Of a DNA stretch of 64,000 bases, positions 9,546 to 18,869 are shown piece after piece. How positions within the stretch are numbered: the first letter of the stretch is position 1; every line of letters starts with the position of its first letter. A program made the translations under genes and the position numbers. The notes beneath the pieces are model-generated. The model worked only from the letters and a program-made list of their open reading frames with translations. It searched no databases and was not told the origin of the DNA. Source of the stretch: Gammaproteobacteria bacterium (GTDB taxonomy: Bacteria > Pseudomonadota > Gammaproteobacteria > UBA1113); the NCBI GenBank assembly GCA_021773305.1, contig JAJFKH010000007.1:30370-94369 (forward strand), in the 5' to 3' direction.

Positions 9546-10613
9546 TTAATCAAAACTCCTCAATGCCAGTCCGCTGCAAATCATCAGTGATGGTGCATCA
9601 GCACTCAGCACCAACGCATCCACTCGGGTCGATATACTCATATCCAAAAAGGGATTTGCAATGGAACATTCTGTTCCTAACCGTTCTTTGACTAAATCGC
9701 TCAACCCAGGGATAAAAGCCCCCCCACCGGCTAATACAATATGATCAATTTCATTGTAGCGACTGGCGGAAAAGAAAAACTGCAATGAGCGACGAATCAA
9801 CGGGATCAATGCCTCTCGAAAAGGATCTAAAACTTCAGGCACATAATCATCCGCTAAAGCCCCTTGTTTTTTAGCAAGCCCTGCTTCTTCGTAAGTCAGT
9901 CCATAACGCCGTTGAATAGACTCTGTCAATTGTTTGCCGCCGAACACTTCTTCACGGCTATAAATAGTTGACAGATTGTGGAGCACATTAATGGTGGTCA
10001 CTACCGAACCAATATCCACAATAGCAATGGTTTTATCAACGCCCCGATCCGGAAGTTGGGCGGCGATCAGCGGACAAGCTCTTTCCATGGCATAGGATTC
10101 TACATCCACCACATCAGCGGTCACCCCCCCCAGCTTCAACGCATCCACACGAATATCAACATTTTCTGTACGAGAAGCCGCAGCCAATACATCGACTTTC
10201 TCCGAATTTTTTTCATTAACCCCAAGGATTTCAAAATCAAGACTGACTTCTTCCATGGGATAGGGGATATAACGACTGGCTTCAAGTTTTGCTTGAACGG
10301 CTGTTTCATGATCTTCTAGGGCTGCATCTAGCTCCAGTACCTTGGTAATCACCGAAGAACTGCTCACAGCCACCGCAGCATGACGTAAATGAGTACCTGA
10401 ACGCGCAATCACTAATTTGATGGCTTCGCTGACTGCTTCAATGTCTTTAATATCGCCTTCGGCTTGGCTATCAGGAAATAAGGGTGCCACAGCATAGCTT
10501 TCCACACGATAATGTCCCCCTTGCTGGCTTAACTCCAACAATTTCACCGATGTTGAACTAATATCAACACCCAGTAATTTCGGCTTATTTCGTGAAAAAA
10601 TTGGCCATCCCAC
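9546..10613 (-). CDS. pilM: Type IV pilus actin-like protein PilM
   Basis: PilM is an actin-fold cytoplasmic ATP-binding protein that docks on the tail of PilN at the pilus base. The 355-aa sequence has the opening LGVDISSTSVKLLEL phosphate-1 region, IAIVDIGSVVTTINVL as phosphate-2, and the adenosine motif IVLAGGGAFIPGLSDLV. It is the first gene of the pilMNOPQ operon and is divergent from the DUF885 gene. A TATACT-like -10 for it can be read on the minus strand around 10670-10675, but I find no good -35. Confidence 0.96.
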   Translation of the reverse strand: MGWPIFSRNKPKLLGVDISSTSVKLLELSQQGGHYRVESYAVAPLFPDSQAEGDIKDIEAVSEAIKLVIARSGTHLRHAAVAVSSSSVITKVLELDAALEDHETAVQAKLEASRYIPYPMEEVSLDFEILGVNEKNSEKVDVLAAASRTENVDIRVDALKLGGVTADVVDVESYAMERACPLIAAQLPDRGVDKTIAIVDIGSVVTTINVLHNLSTIYSREEVFGGKQLTESIQRRYGLTYEEAGLAKKQGALADDYVPEVLDPFREALIPLIRRSLQFFFSASRYNEIDHIVLAGGGAFIPGLSDLVKERLGTECSIANPFLDMSISTRVDALVLSADAPSLMICSGLALRSFD

Positions 10614-10846
10614 GGTAAAATCCCTTTACAATCCCGCCCTAATCAAAAAATACTCAGCTCATTCTGTTAAGTATAGCTATTGTCATTAAAAATAGATACT
10701 TATCACGGGTAGGATTTAGGGCTGTCCCATTAAAATTCTTGCATTAAGGTCAAGGCCGCGCCTAGATTCTTGACTGAGGTCGTCATGGCTAAGTTGTATG
10801 ATGGTCAACTGCTGTACCATTTTACTGGAGTGACAGAGTATATTAC

Positions 10847-10876
10847 TTGACCCCCTGTCAACCCATATAGGATAAT
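10847..10876 (+). promoter_or_regulatory. Sigma-70-like promoter for the DUF885 gene
   Basis: TTGACC at 10847-10852 and GATAAT at 10871-10876 are separated by 18 bp, about 35 bp ahead of the GTG start at 10911. The rest of the 297-bp divergent region (10614-10910) shows no gene. Confidence 0.5.
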
Positions 10877-10910
10877 GACTGGACAGTTTTAATCATCGAG
10901 GCAGACTATC

Positions 10911-12668
10911 GTGACAATTATCCAGAAAAAAGTGTTTTTGAGAGCTGTTTTTACGTTATTTTTAGCTTTTCCCGGGATCATGTTAGCCAGTAGCTCAGCA
11001 ACATTCATTGATTTAGCACAACGTTATGAAAAAAGTCGCTTTAATTTTTATCCTGAAGAAGGGTTATTCTGGGGGTTAAGCGATATTCCACAAGATAGAT
11101 TTATGGATCCCTCTTTGGATGCCCTGCGGGGATGGCACCGAGAAGAAGATGAAATTCTTGCATCGCTCAATAATATGCATCCCAGACAATTTAACAATCC
11201 CGCAATATACCAGTCCTACCAACTGTTAAAAAACCATATTCAAGCCGAACAAGCTACTCGCATTTGTCATCAAGAACTCTGGGATGTAAACCCAATGTTT
11301 GGCTGGCACAACATGATGGCGATGGTTGCAGAAAAACAACCCGTGGGAAGCGAAAAAAACCGTGCGGACGCGCTTAAGCGTTGGAATACCTTCGACAAAA
11401 TAGTAGACGCTCAAATCGCGCGGTTAGAAGCGGGTTTGGTTGAAGGTTTTTCTGCGCCTAAACCCGCGGTAGAACGCGTACTCATCCAACTCAAAACACT
11501 CACAAATTATAGCACCATTGATTCGCCTTTCTACGAGCTTGCCAAGCATGATGACGATGATGTTTTCAAACAACAGATCGCTAATTTAATCGAACATAAC
11601 ATAAACCCTGCACTACAACGCTATACAAATTATCTGGAATATCATTATCTCTCCCAAGCAAGGGCTAAAGTCGGTGTAGAGGCCATACCGAATGGACAGC
11701 AATGCTACCAAGCGCTTTTAAAACAAAACACAACCTTAGACACAACTCCTGAGGAAATTTATCAACTAGGTCTTGAACATATGGAAGAGCTGACCGATGA
11801 AATTATAACCATAGGCCAGCAAGCATTAGACTTGAACACTGTAGCTGATATTTTTGAACAGGGAAAAAACCACTATTTTTTTCATTCTGAACAAGATATT
11901 TTAGATTATAACTTCGCAGCACTGGAACGTGCCAAAATTGCGGCCCCAGAATGGTTTAATTTAATGCCAAAAGCCGAAGGCACCATTAAACCTTATCCCG
12001 AACATCGCGCCATGACGGGTGCCGCAGGCGAATATGATCCCCCCAGTGAAGATGGCACAAAACCAGGAATTTTTTACATTAATACCTACCAACCAGAGAC
12101 AAGAAGTCGCATCGATCAAGAAGCCACATTATTTCATGAACTCATTCCAGGCCACCATTTTCAGGTAGCACTCAGCATGGAAGATAAAAGCCATCTGAGT
12201 ATTGACAAATTACTGTGGAACTCAGGCTATGGTGAAGGCTGGGCGCTATACGTAGAACGTCTTGCTGATGAAATGGGGCTGTACAGTGATTCTATTTCGC
12301 AATTAGGAATGCTTTCCAATGAAGCCTTGCGCACCGCAAGGCTAGTCGTCGATCCTGGGATGCATGTCATGGGCTGGACCCGTGAGCAAGCCGTCCAATA
12401 CATGGAGCAACACACGGCTTTGGATCACACGCTTATCCAAGGGGAAGTTGACCGTTACATCATGATGCCAGGCCAAGCTACCGCTTATATGCTAGGTAAG
12501 CAGGAAATTGAAAATTTACGTCAGCTTGCCAGAGACACTCAAGGCGAACGCTTTGATATTCGCCAATTTCATGACCAAGTGTTAAAAAATGGGGCTGTTA
12601 CCCTACCTATGCTGCGCGCTCAAATCGAAAATTGGTTGGAAAATGATCTTGATGGAACTGAAAGTTAA
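10911..12668 (+). CDS. Secreted DUF885 metallopeptidase-like protein
   Basis: The 585-aa protein has a signal peptide (LRAVFTLFLAFPGIMLASSS). It carries the DUF885 zinc-site motif HELIPGHH at residues 409-416, followed by YGEGWALYVERLADEMG, the second conserved block of this family. DUF885 proteins resemble M32/M3-type gluzincin peptidases, and the HExxPGHH pattern is the expected metal site. I infer periplasmic or secreted peptide or protein hydrolysis; the substrate is unknown. The start is a GTG with GAGG 7 bases upstream. The gene sits between pilM and mrcA, which are usually direct neighbours, so it is an insertion relative to that common order. Confidence 0.85.
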   Translation: MTIIQKKVFLRAVFTLFLAFPGIMLASSSATFIDLAQRYEKSRFNFYPEEGLFWGLSDIPQDRFMDPSLDALRGWHREEDEILASLNNMHPRQFNNPAIYQSYQLLKNHIQAEQATRICHQELWDVNPMFGWHNMMAMVAEKQPVGSEKNRADALKRWNTFDKIVDAQIARLEAGLVEGFSAPKPAVERVLIQLKTLTNYSTIDSPFYELAKHDDDDVFKQQIANLIEHNINPALQRYTNYLEYHYLSQARAKVGVEAIPNGQQCYQALLKQNTTLDTTPEEIYQLGLEHMEELTDEIITIGQQALDLNTVADIFEQGKNHYFFHSEQDILDYNFAALERAKIAAPEWFNLMPKAEGTIKPYPEHRAMTGAAGEYDPPSEDGTKPGIFYINTYQPETRSRIDQEATLFHELIPGHHFQVALSMEDKSHLSIDKLLWNSGYGEGWALYVERLADEMGLYSDSISQLGMLSNEALRTARLVVDPGMHVMGWTREQAVQYMEQHTALDHTLIQGEVDRYIMMPGQATAYMLGKQEIENLRQLARDTQGERFDIRQFHDQVLKNGAVTLPMLRAQIENWLENDLDGTES

Positions 12669-12726
12669 CTTTTGCTAGCTAATAAGGTATGATTCACCCT
12701 TTGGTTATAGGCTATCCTCAGTTAAT

Positions 12727-15147
12727 ATGGCTTGGGTAAAAACAACATTTCGCATTGTCAAATGGCTAGCATTCGGTACTTGTCTCTTAGTGCTCCTGGC
12801 TGTGGGGATCCTAATTTTCACAGTTGAGCATGATTTGCCTGATGTCGCGGTGTTGAAAGATGTGAAGCTCCAAGTCCCTCTGAGAATATTTACCAGCGAT
12901 GGCAAGCTTATCGCAGAATATGGTCAAAAAAGACGCATCCCTGTTCCCTATGAAGAAATACCTCAACCACTTATCCAAGCCGTCCTCGCCACTGAAGATC
13001 AACGATTCTATGAGCATCCCGGTGTTGATATTTTTGGCTTGCTACGCGCTGCCGTACGCGTTGCAGCAACAGGCACGAAAGCCCAAGGTGGTAGCACCAT
13101 TACGATGCAAGTTGCACGAAATTTTTTCTTGACTCGCAAAAAAACCTACGTAAGAAAGCTCAAAGAAATTCTATTGGCTATTAAAATCGACAGTGAATTG
13201 AGCAAAGATAGAATCATCAGTCTATACCTCAATAAAATCTATTTTGGCAACCGTGCTTACGGCGTTGGCGCTGCTGCTCAAGTTTACTATGGCAAGTCCT
13301 TGAGAAAACTCACGCTGCCTCAAATGGCCATGATAGCCGGATTGCCTAAAGCACCTTCGAACTTAAATCCTTTAAAAAATCCTGAAGCCGCCTTAAAACG
13401 TCGTAATCATGTTCTAAAACGCATGTTTGAAGAAGACTACATTTCAGAAGAAACCTATCAACAAGCCATTGCCGCACCCGTTACAGCACGGTTCCATGGA
13501 CTGCCTCTCACAGTAAAAGCCCCTTTTGTCGCAGAAATGGTGCGCTCAGCACTCGTCGAACAATATGGAGAAAAAGCCTACTCCATTGGATTAAGCATTT
13601 ACACAACCCTGGATAGCAAACTGGTTAAAACTGCCAATAAAACCTTACAAGAAGGTTTACTCACTTACGATAAACGTCATGGATATCGAGGCTCTGAAGA
13701 TAACCTGGAGATCCCACGGCTAGATAATTTACCTCAACTGTTGAAAACCTTAAAAAAAATAAAATCCGTGAACCAACTGCAACCTGCCATCGTCATGGCA
13801 GTCCATGAAAAAGATGCCACAGCCCTCTTAAAAAACGGCTCAGTTGTCACAATCCCTTGGGAAGGATTATCCTGGGCAAGGAAAGCGACAGGCGGTCGCT
13901 ACTTGGGGGCGCAACCGACTTCTGCGGCACAAATTCTTAAATCAGGTGATCTTATTCGTGTCATCGAACTCTCTAGCAAAAAATGGCATCTCAGCCAAAT
14001 TCCTGAAATAGAAGGCGCTCTTGTCTCAATGGATCCTCAAACAGGCGCTATCGTTGCATTAGTTGGTGGTTTTAATTATCAAAAAAGTAATTTCAACCGA
14101 GCAACCCAAGCTCATCGGCAACCAGGTTCTGCATTTAAACCCTTTATTTATTCCGCAGCCTTAGCTAAGGGATTTAGTTTGGCAAGCATCATTAATGATG
14201 CTCCAGTTGTGGTATCCAATCCCTCAGAAGAAAATTATTGGCGACCACAAAATGATACACGGAAATTTTATGGCCCTACTCGACTTAGAGTCGGTTTAAT
14301 AAAATCTCGTAACTTGGTTTCCATTCGCACTCTTGACGCTACTGGGATCCCCTTTACATTAGAATATTTGCGCCATTTTGGTTTTTCTCCTCGTCGCCTA
14401 CCGAATACACTGTCCCTCGCACTGGGAAGCGGAGCCGTCTCACCGCTGGAATTAGCCCGCGCCTACGGCATTATCGCTAACGGGGGATTCAAAATAAAAC
14501 CTTATATTATCGATTATATAACAAACACAAGTGGCGAAATGATTTTCCAAGCAAAACCACAAATCGCTTGCGAAGTTTGTATTAAAGAAAATTTCTCTAC
14601 CGCAACACTCTCACAGCAAAATATTCAGTGGGCCGAACAAAGCATATCACCTCAAATAGCTTACTTAATAACAACCGCTTTAAAAGATGTTATTAAAGAA
14701 GGTACTGGGCGTCGAGTGCGATACTCAGGATTGCAGCGGGATGATCTCGCAGGAAAAACGGGCACCACCAATGAACAAAAGGACGGCTGGTTTGCAGGAT
14801 TTAATAGCGATTTGGTCACTGTCGCCTGGGTTGGCTTTGATATCCCTAAGTCCATATACGAGTACGGCTCGAAATCCGCCTTACCTATTTGGGTGAATTT
14901 CATGAAAACAGCACTACAGAAAAAACCCGAGCATAGCATGCCTCAACCCCAAGGACTTGTAACCATTCGCATTGATTCAGAAACAGGATTAACGGCACAG
15001 CCCTGGCAGAAAAATACATTATTTGAAACCTTTCGAGAAGAGAATCTTCCCGAGCGTAATCAAATCACAGAATCACCTTACCCAGCATCGGGAAGAGCAA
15101 ACCAAGAAAACCTCGATGAAAACGATGAAGATACTTATTTATTTTAA
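12727..15147 (+). CDS. mrcA: Penicillin-binding protein 1A
   Basis: This is a bifunctional peptidoglycan glycosyltransferase and transpeptidase in the inner membrane. It is 806 aa with one N-terminal membrane anchor (about residues 12-33). The GT51 domain has the catalytic Glu in EDQRFYEHPGV (E90) and GGSTITMQVARNFFL. The transpeptidase domain has SAFK (Ser468, Lys471), SRN and KTGT (Lys677). An OB-like insert lies between the two, as usual for PBP1A. The acidic C-terminal tail (NLDENDEDTYLF) is short. It ends 12 bp from the convergent OTU-like gene, with no visible terminator between them. Confidence 0.96.
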   Translation: MAWVKTTFRIVKWLAFGTCLLVLLAVGILIFTVEHDLPDVAVLKDVKLQVPLRIFTSDGKLIAEYGQKRRIPVPYEEIPQPLIQAVLATEDQRFYEHPGVDIFGLLRAAVRVAATGTKAQGGSTITMQVARNFFLTRKKTYVRKLKEILLAIKIDSELSKDRIISLYLNKIYFGNRAYGVGAAAQVYYGKSLRKLTLPQMAMIAGLPKAPSNLNPLKNPEAALKRRNHVLKRMFEEDYISEETYQQAIAAPVTARFHGLPLTVKAPFVAEMVRSALVEQYGEKAYSIGLSIYTTLDSKLVKTANKTLQEGLLTYDKRHGYRGSEDNLEIPRLDNLPQLLKTLKKIKSVNQLQPAIVMAVHEKDATALLKNGSVVTIPWEGLSWARKATGGRYLGAQPTSAAQILKSGDLIRVIELSSKKWHLSQIPEIEGALVSMDPQTGAIVALVGGFNYQKSNFNRATQAHRQPGSAFKPFIYSAALAKGFSLASIINDAPVVVSNPSEENYWRPQNDTRKFYGPTRLRVGLIKSRNLVSIRTLDATGIPFTLEYLRHFGFSPRRLPNTLSLALGSGAVSPLELARAYGIIANGGFKIKPYIIDYITNTSGEMIFQAKPQIACEVCIKENFSTATLSQQNIQWAEQSISPQIAYLITTALKDVIKEGTGRRVRYSGLQRDDLAGKTGTTNEQKDGWFAGFNSDLVTVAWVGFDIPKSIYEYGSKSALPIWVNFMKTALQKKPEHSMPQPQGLVTIRIDSETGLTAQPWQKNTLFETFREENLPERNQITESPYPASGRANQENLDENDEDTYLF

Positions 15148-15158
15148 CCCATTTATTG

Positions 15159-18100
15159 TTACGGTCTACGTTCTGATGAAAGCTGCTTAACTTTAAAATC
15201 TCCTAGAGAAACTTCTAGCTTTGTGTTAGGCTTCAGAGCATTTCCCATGATATTCGCGAATGCAGCATCCACAGATGAATCCATATGTATGTAAAATTGA
15301 CCCTTTGGATATTGCCTCCCAACAGCACTAACAAATCCCAGGCCAGATGCATAATTTAATCCTTCACCCAGCACAAATTTATTGATACCTTTTTCAAAAC
15401 ATACGGTAAGAATACTCAACATGTCATTTGCTGTTTTGATATTTTTAAATATGATAACTGCTCCTCCAGTTATGCCTTGCTCATTTTGAAGCTCAGCGAC
15501 TAAGTCACGATTGCCCTTTTTATCCAGCATGATGACATCGCTTTCTTGTATACAAAGTTTTTTTTCATGGAAAGGTATAACCCTCGATGCACTCTGATCT
15601 ACTTGTGGAGAATCATTGTGAAATATTGCACCTCGTTTTGGCCGTTGTGGAAGCCTCGGTTGAGAATTCTTAAAGTCTCGTTGTAGCTGTGCTTTTTCAT
15701 TGTCGTCACAAAAGAAAAAATAGAACTCTACTGTAGGATAACCCTCACGAATGTTTGAAAATTTACTTGTCTGCCACTGCTGGTTTAACCATATTTTGTA
15801 GTTTTTATCTAAGCCTCTCCATTCCTGAAAATTTTCTTTCATCTCCTCTCTGGCTGTCTCAGTCTGACTTAACCAATAGCCATAAAGCGTATCTTGCCCT
15901 TCACGTTCCAGTTCCTGTCGGTACTTTGGTATACTCATGAAAGTATGAAAACGGTGTTGCAACCATCCTATAAAATCATTTCCAACTTCCAACATATCTG
16001 TAATTAATTTTATGGCTTCGTTTCGTTGCTCTTGGTTCATATATTCCTGAAAATAGTGACAAACAGTCATATTTTCAGAAATATATGGGCCAAACAGTAA
16101 TGCGATGCATTGGCGAATATTATTTTCATATCCACTCCATTGTTTAAAAGCAGCTTTTATTTCACTTTTTCGATTACCATCTAATAAAAACCACTTGGTA
16201 GCACTATTGACTTCAGGATCTACATGATTTTCTGCAAACCAACTTTTAAAATCTCTACCTAAATTAAACCATTCCGTCACATCATTTAATAAAGTCATAC
16301 GATATGAATAATCAGGGTGTTGTTTTTCATCTTCGCCTGTTATATTCCCATGCTCAAATAAACCAAAACTGTGATACCAGCATTGCGCTTGTGTATAACC
16401 TATACGTATCGTTTCAGGATGGTTCTGAGCAGCTTCAAGAAAACTTTTATATATGTGTTTTTTTCCATTTTTATCTGGCTTAGGAAGTCCATAATAGAAG
16501 GTATTAAACTCCTCAAAAAGCCTTAACATATCCTTTCTTTGATCAAGGGCCATCAATCCCCAGCCTGGAAAATCCTCGTGGGATAACCGTAGATCCCAAA
16601 TAAATTTTTTAAAACCGAATTCACGGGGCCGGACATCAACGTCTTTCCATTTCATTGTTTCAGGTAAATTTTTCTTTACTTTCGGCATTACAAATCCTTT
16701 TTGTAATACCTCAGGGGATGGAAAAACAAATTGTTGGAAGTAAATATTCGAGGAACTATTAATAAAATGCTGCAACATACAGTTTGGATTATTATTTTTA
16801 ACAAAAAAATGTTCTGTCTCTTCGCCAACAAGTTTTTTTTCTATTGTAACATCATAATGCCCCCCTTTTTCTAAGCCATTATGCTTTAAATGGACAACAT
16901 AAAGAGGGTTGTTATTAACAGGTTCACAACATGAAAATCCAACCTGTTGATTACCCATTCGTGTTTCCATATAAAGCCCCAGTTGCAGTCGTTGGCAAAC
17001 CCATTTAGGAACCTCATCGCCTACAGAAAATTTATATTCTTCAGCTAATTTAGCTAATGTTGAAAGCTTAAAAGCGACTTCGTCGTAACTCTCTTCTCCA
17101 ACTCTATTGTTGTCATCATTTTCAAAGAGATACCACAAGCGTAACACCGGACCTAACAAATACTCTAATTCACGATGGCTCCCTTTCCATTGAATTTTCT
17201 CATTTGTGCCTGTATAAAAATCAATCCAGCTATGTAAATTTTCCCAAGTTGCCGGTTGGAAATTAGGATGGAAATCCGCCATACGTTTTAATAATGTCTG
17301 CATAGGCTCGCTGTCTTTAACATCCTCCAAATGACCATGCTTAATTAATAAACCAAGTTTGATAGCAATGGCATAAAATGCACAGGTGCCATCATCAGCA
17401 GCATCAAGAGAGATATATTCAACACCGTTCTGTGGGTAAAAATCATCATGCCCAACAAGCAACTCATCTGAGATAGGCTCAGGTTTAGGTTTAGGAAGCG
17501 AAAGACGGCTAACAGCAGGAAAATCTGATGATTTCTTAGAGCCTAAGGGAGAATAATCCATATGAATCGAGACATATTCTTCCTCATCAACAACTTCGAT
17601 GTCCTCACCAACAACTTTGATGTTCTCATCAAACTGAATAATATCATTTTTGTTTTTAATAGAATTTAAAACCCTTTGATCTATCCAGCCCGTCAAGACA
17701 ATAGAAGATATGTTTTCCATTTTCGCTATTTGGTTTAACATTTCAGCACAACTCATTGTAGCAATGGAATTCACAATGACCCTCTTAATGCTGGGGATTT
17801 CTTTGATGAAATTTTTATATGCTGTAAAAACTTTATCTTTATGAATATCAAATAAACAGCTGGATACGATTCGTTTTGCATTTTTTTGTTTTTGTAGAAT
17901 TTTTGCAACAGTGTTAATACTATTTTCATCATCTAGAGATTTAAAAGAAATAATAGAACCATGCTCACACTTTTCTACAAATCTATTACAGACATCTTCC
18001 ACAACATCCTGTTGCACTTCTTGATAAAAACATAGTACCCCAAGTTTCCGAAAAGATTGTATTTTATCAAGAAAAGTTTTCACCGCAGATTTACTCGGAT

Positions 18101-18812
18101 CCCCAGACAAATAGAGAGACAAGGTTTTCTTGTTACAATCCACATAAAAAGTAGACAAAAACTTTTGTGTCTCTTTGCGATTGGCCAGGAATTTTTTGCG
18201 TTCTTGAATATCGCCCAGCAAAAATAGAAAATCAACATTGGCACTCTTGTCTTTTAGACGTTTAATGACATCTTCATCATTAAAAATATTTCTATCTAGC
18301 CCCTCTGCAATACCAATCCCACAATAGATAAAATCCTCCACAGATAAGATAGCTTTTATTGTAGACGCAGTCACACCCTTGCCATAGATAAATCCTGCAA
18401 ATCGAGCACACCCTACCAACTCTTGTGCTAATTGTGTGGCAACATCATCTGCCATTTCACATTCTAAGCGAATCATAGCGTTTTCGCTGAAGCCATCTTT
18501 CTGTAATCCGTCGGTTAATTTTTCAGCGACATCAGCTGTGAGAGTCCCTCGAATGGTTATATGAGGCAACGAAGGTCTGTTATTAAGACCAGTCATCATC
18601 ATCTCCATCACTTCAACAGAAGGATCTTGTAGCACTAAATTTTGAATACTCCAATTCTCAGCAATGGCATTTCTAAAATCCAATATAAATTTAATTTTCT
18701 TATCCTGGTTATCAGAAGAATCATAATCTGAAGCAAACGTTGACTCAAATACAGGCTCCACATCTTTGTTATTTTGCAAGTCTTCAAGTGATTGTTTATT
18801 TAATTTTGGCAT
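15159..18812 (-). CDS. Large protein with OTU-like cysteine protease core; candidate Dot/Icm effector
   Basis: The protein is 1217 aa. Residues about 55-400 contain repeated short strand-helix units resembling leucine-rich repeats. A Pro/Ser linker follows, then an OTU-like core at about 462-660. It has the Cys loop DDGTCAFYAIA with Cys477 and Asp474, compare the DGNC-F pattern of OTU deubiquitinases, and a His motif GGHYDVTI with His652. The 175-residue Cys-His distance is long for an OTU but fits the helical insertion described for Legionella Lot-type OTUs. Residues about 745-1050 hold repeated Trp-rich helical units. There is no signal peptide or membrane segment. A site AAGAGAG precedes the ATG. 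It lies 57 bp behind the 419-aa gene, a likely operon. The function (ubiquitin cleavage in the host) is inference. Confidence 0.7.
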   Translation of the reverse strand: MPKLNKQSLEDLQNNKDVEPVFESTFASDYDSSDNQDKKIKFILDFRNAIAENWSIQNLVLQDPSVEVMEMMMTGLNNRPSLPHITIRGTLTADVAEKLTDGLQKDGFSENAMIRLECEMADDVATQLAQELVGCARFAGFIYGKGVTASTIKAILSVEDFIYCGIGIAEGLDRNIFNDEDVIKRLKDKSANVDFLFLLGDIQERKKFLANRKETQKFLSTFYVDCNKKTLSLYLSGDPSKSAVKTFLDKIQSFRKLGVLCFYQEVQQDVVEDVCNRFVEKCEHGSIISFKSLDDENSINTVAKILQKQKNAKRIVSSCLFDIHKDKVFTAYKNFIKEIPSIKRVIVNSIATMSCAEMLNQIAKMENISSIVLTGWIDQRVLNSIKNKNDIIQFDENIKVVGEDIEVVDEEEYVSIHMDYSPLGSKKSSDFPAVSRLSLPKPKPEPISDELLVGHDDFYPQNGVEYISLDAADDGTCAFYAIAIKLGLLIKHGHLEDVKDSEPMQTLLKRMADFHPNFQPATWENLHSWIDFYTGTNEKIQWKGSHRELEYLLGPVLRLWYLFENDDNNRVGEESYDEVAFKLSTLAKLAEEYKFSVGDEVPKWVCQRLQLGLYMETRMGNQQVGFSCCEPVNNNPLYVVHLKHNGLEKGGHYDVTIEKKLVGEETEHFFVKNNNPNCMLQHFINSSSNIYFQQFVFPSPEVLQKGFVMPKVKKNLPETMKWKDVDVRPREFGFKKFIWDLRLSHEDFPGWGLMALDQRKDMLRLFEEFNTFYYGLPKPDKNGKKHIYKSFLEAAQNHPETIRIGYTQAQCWYHSFGLFEHGNITGEDEKQHPDYSYRMTLLNDVTEWFNLGRDFKSWFAENHVDPEVNSATKWFLLDGNRKSEIKAAFKQWSGYENNIRQCIALLFGPYISENMTVCHYFQEYMNQEQRNEAIKLITDMLEVGNDFIGWLQHRFHTFMSIPKYRQELEREGQDTLYGYWLSQTETAREEMKENFQEWRGLDKNYKIWLNQQWQTSKFSNIREGYPTVEFYFFFCDDNEKAQLQRDFKNSQPRLPQRPKRGAIFHNDSPQVDQSASRVIPFHEKKLCIQESDVIMLDKKGNRDLVAELQNEQGITGGAVIIFKNIKTANDMLSILTVCFEKGINKFVLGEGLNYASGLGFVSAVGRQYPKGQFYIHMDSSVDAAFANIMGNALKPNTKLEVSLGDFKVKQLSSERRP

Positions 18813-18869
18813 AACTCTCTTCTCTTTTTATTAAACCTCAGTCTCACAACAACATGCTGAAGACTCTTG

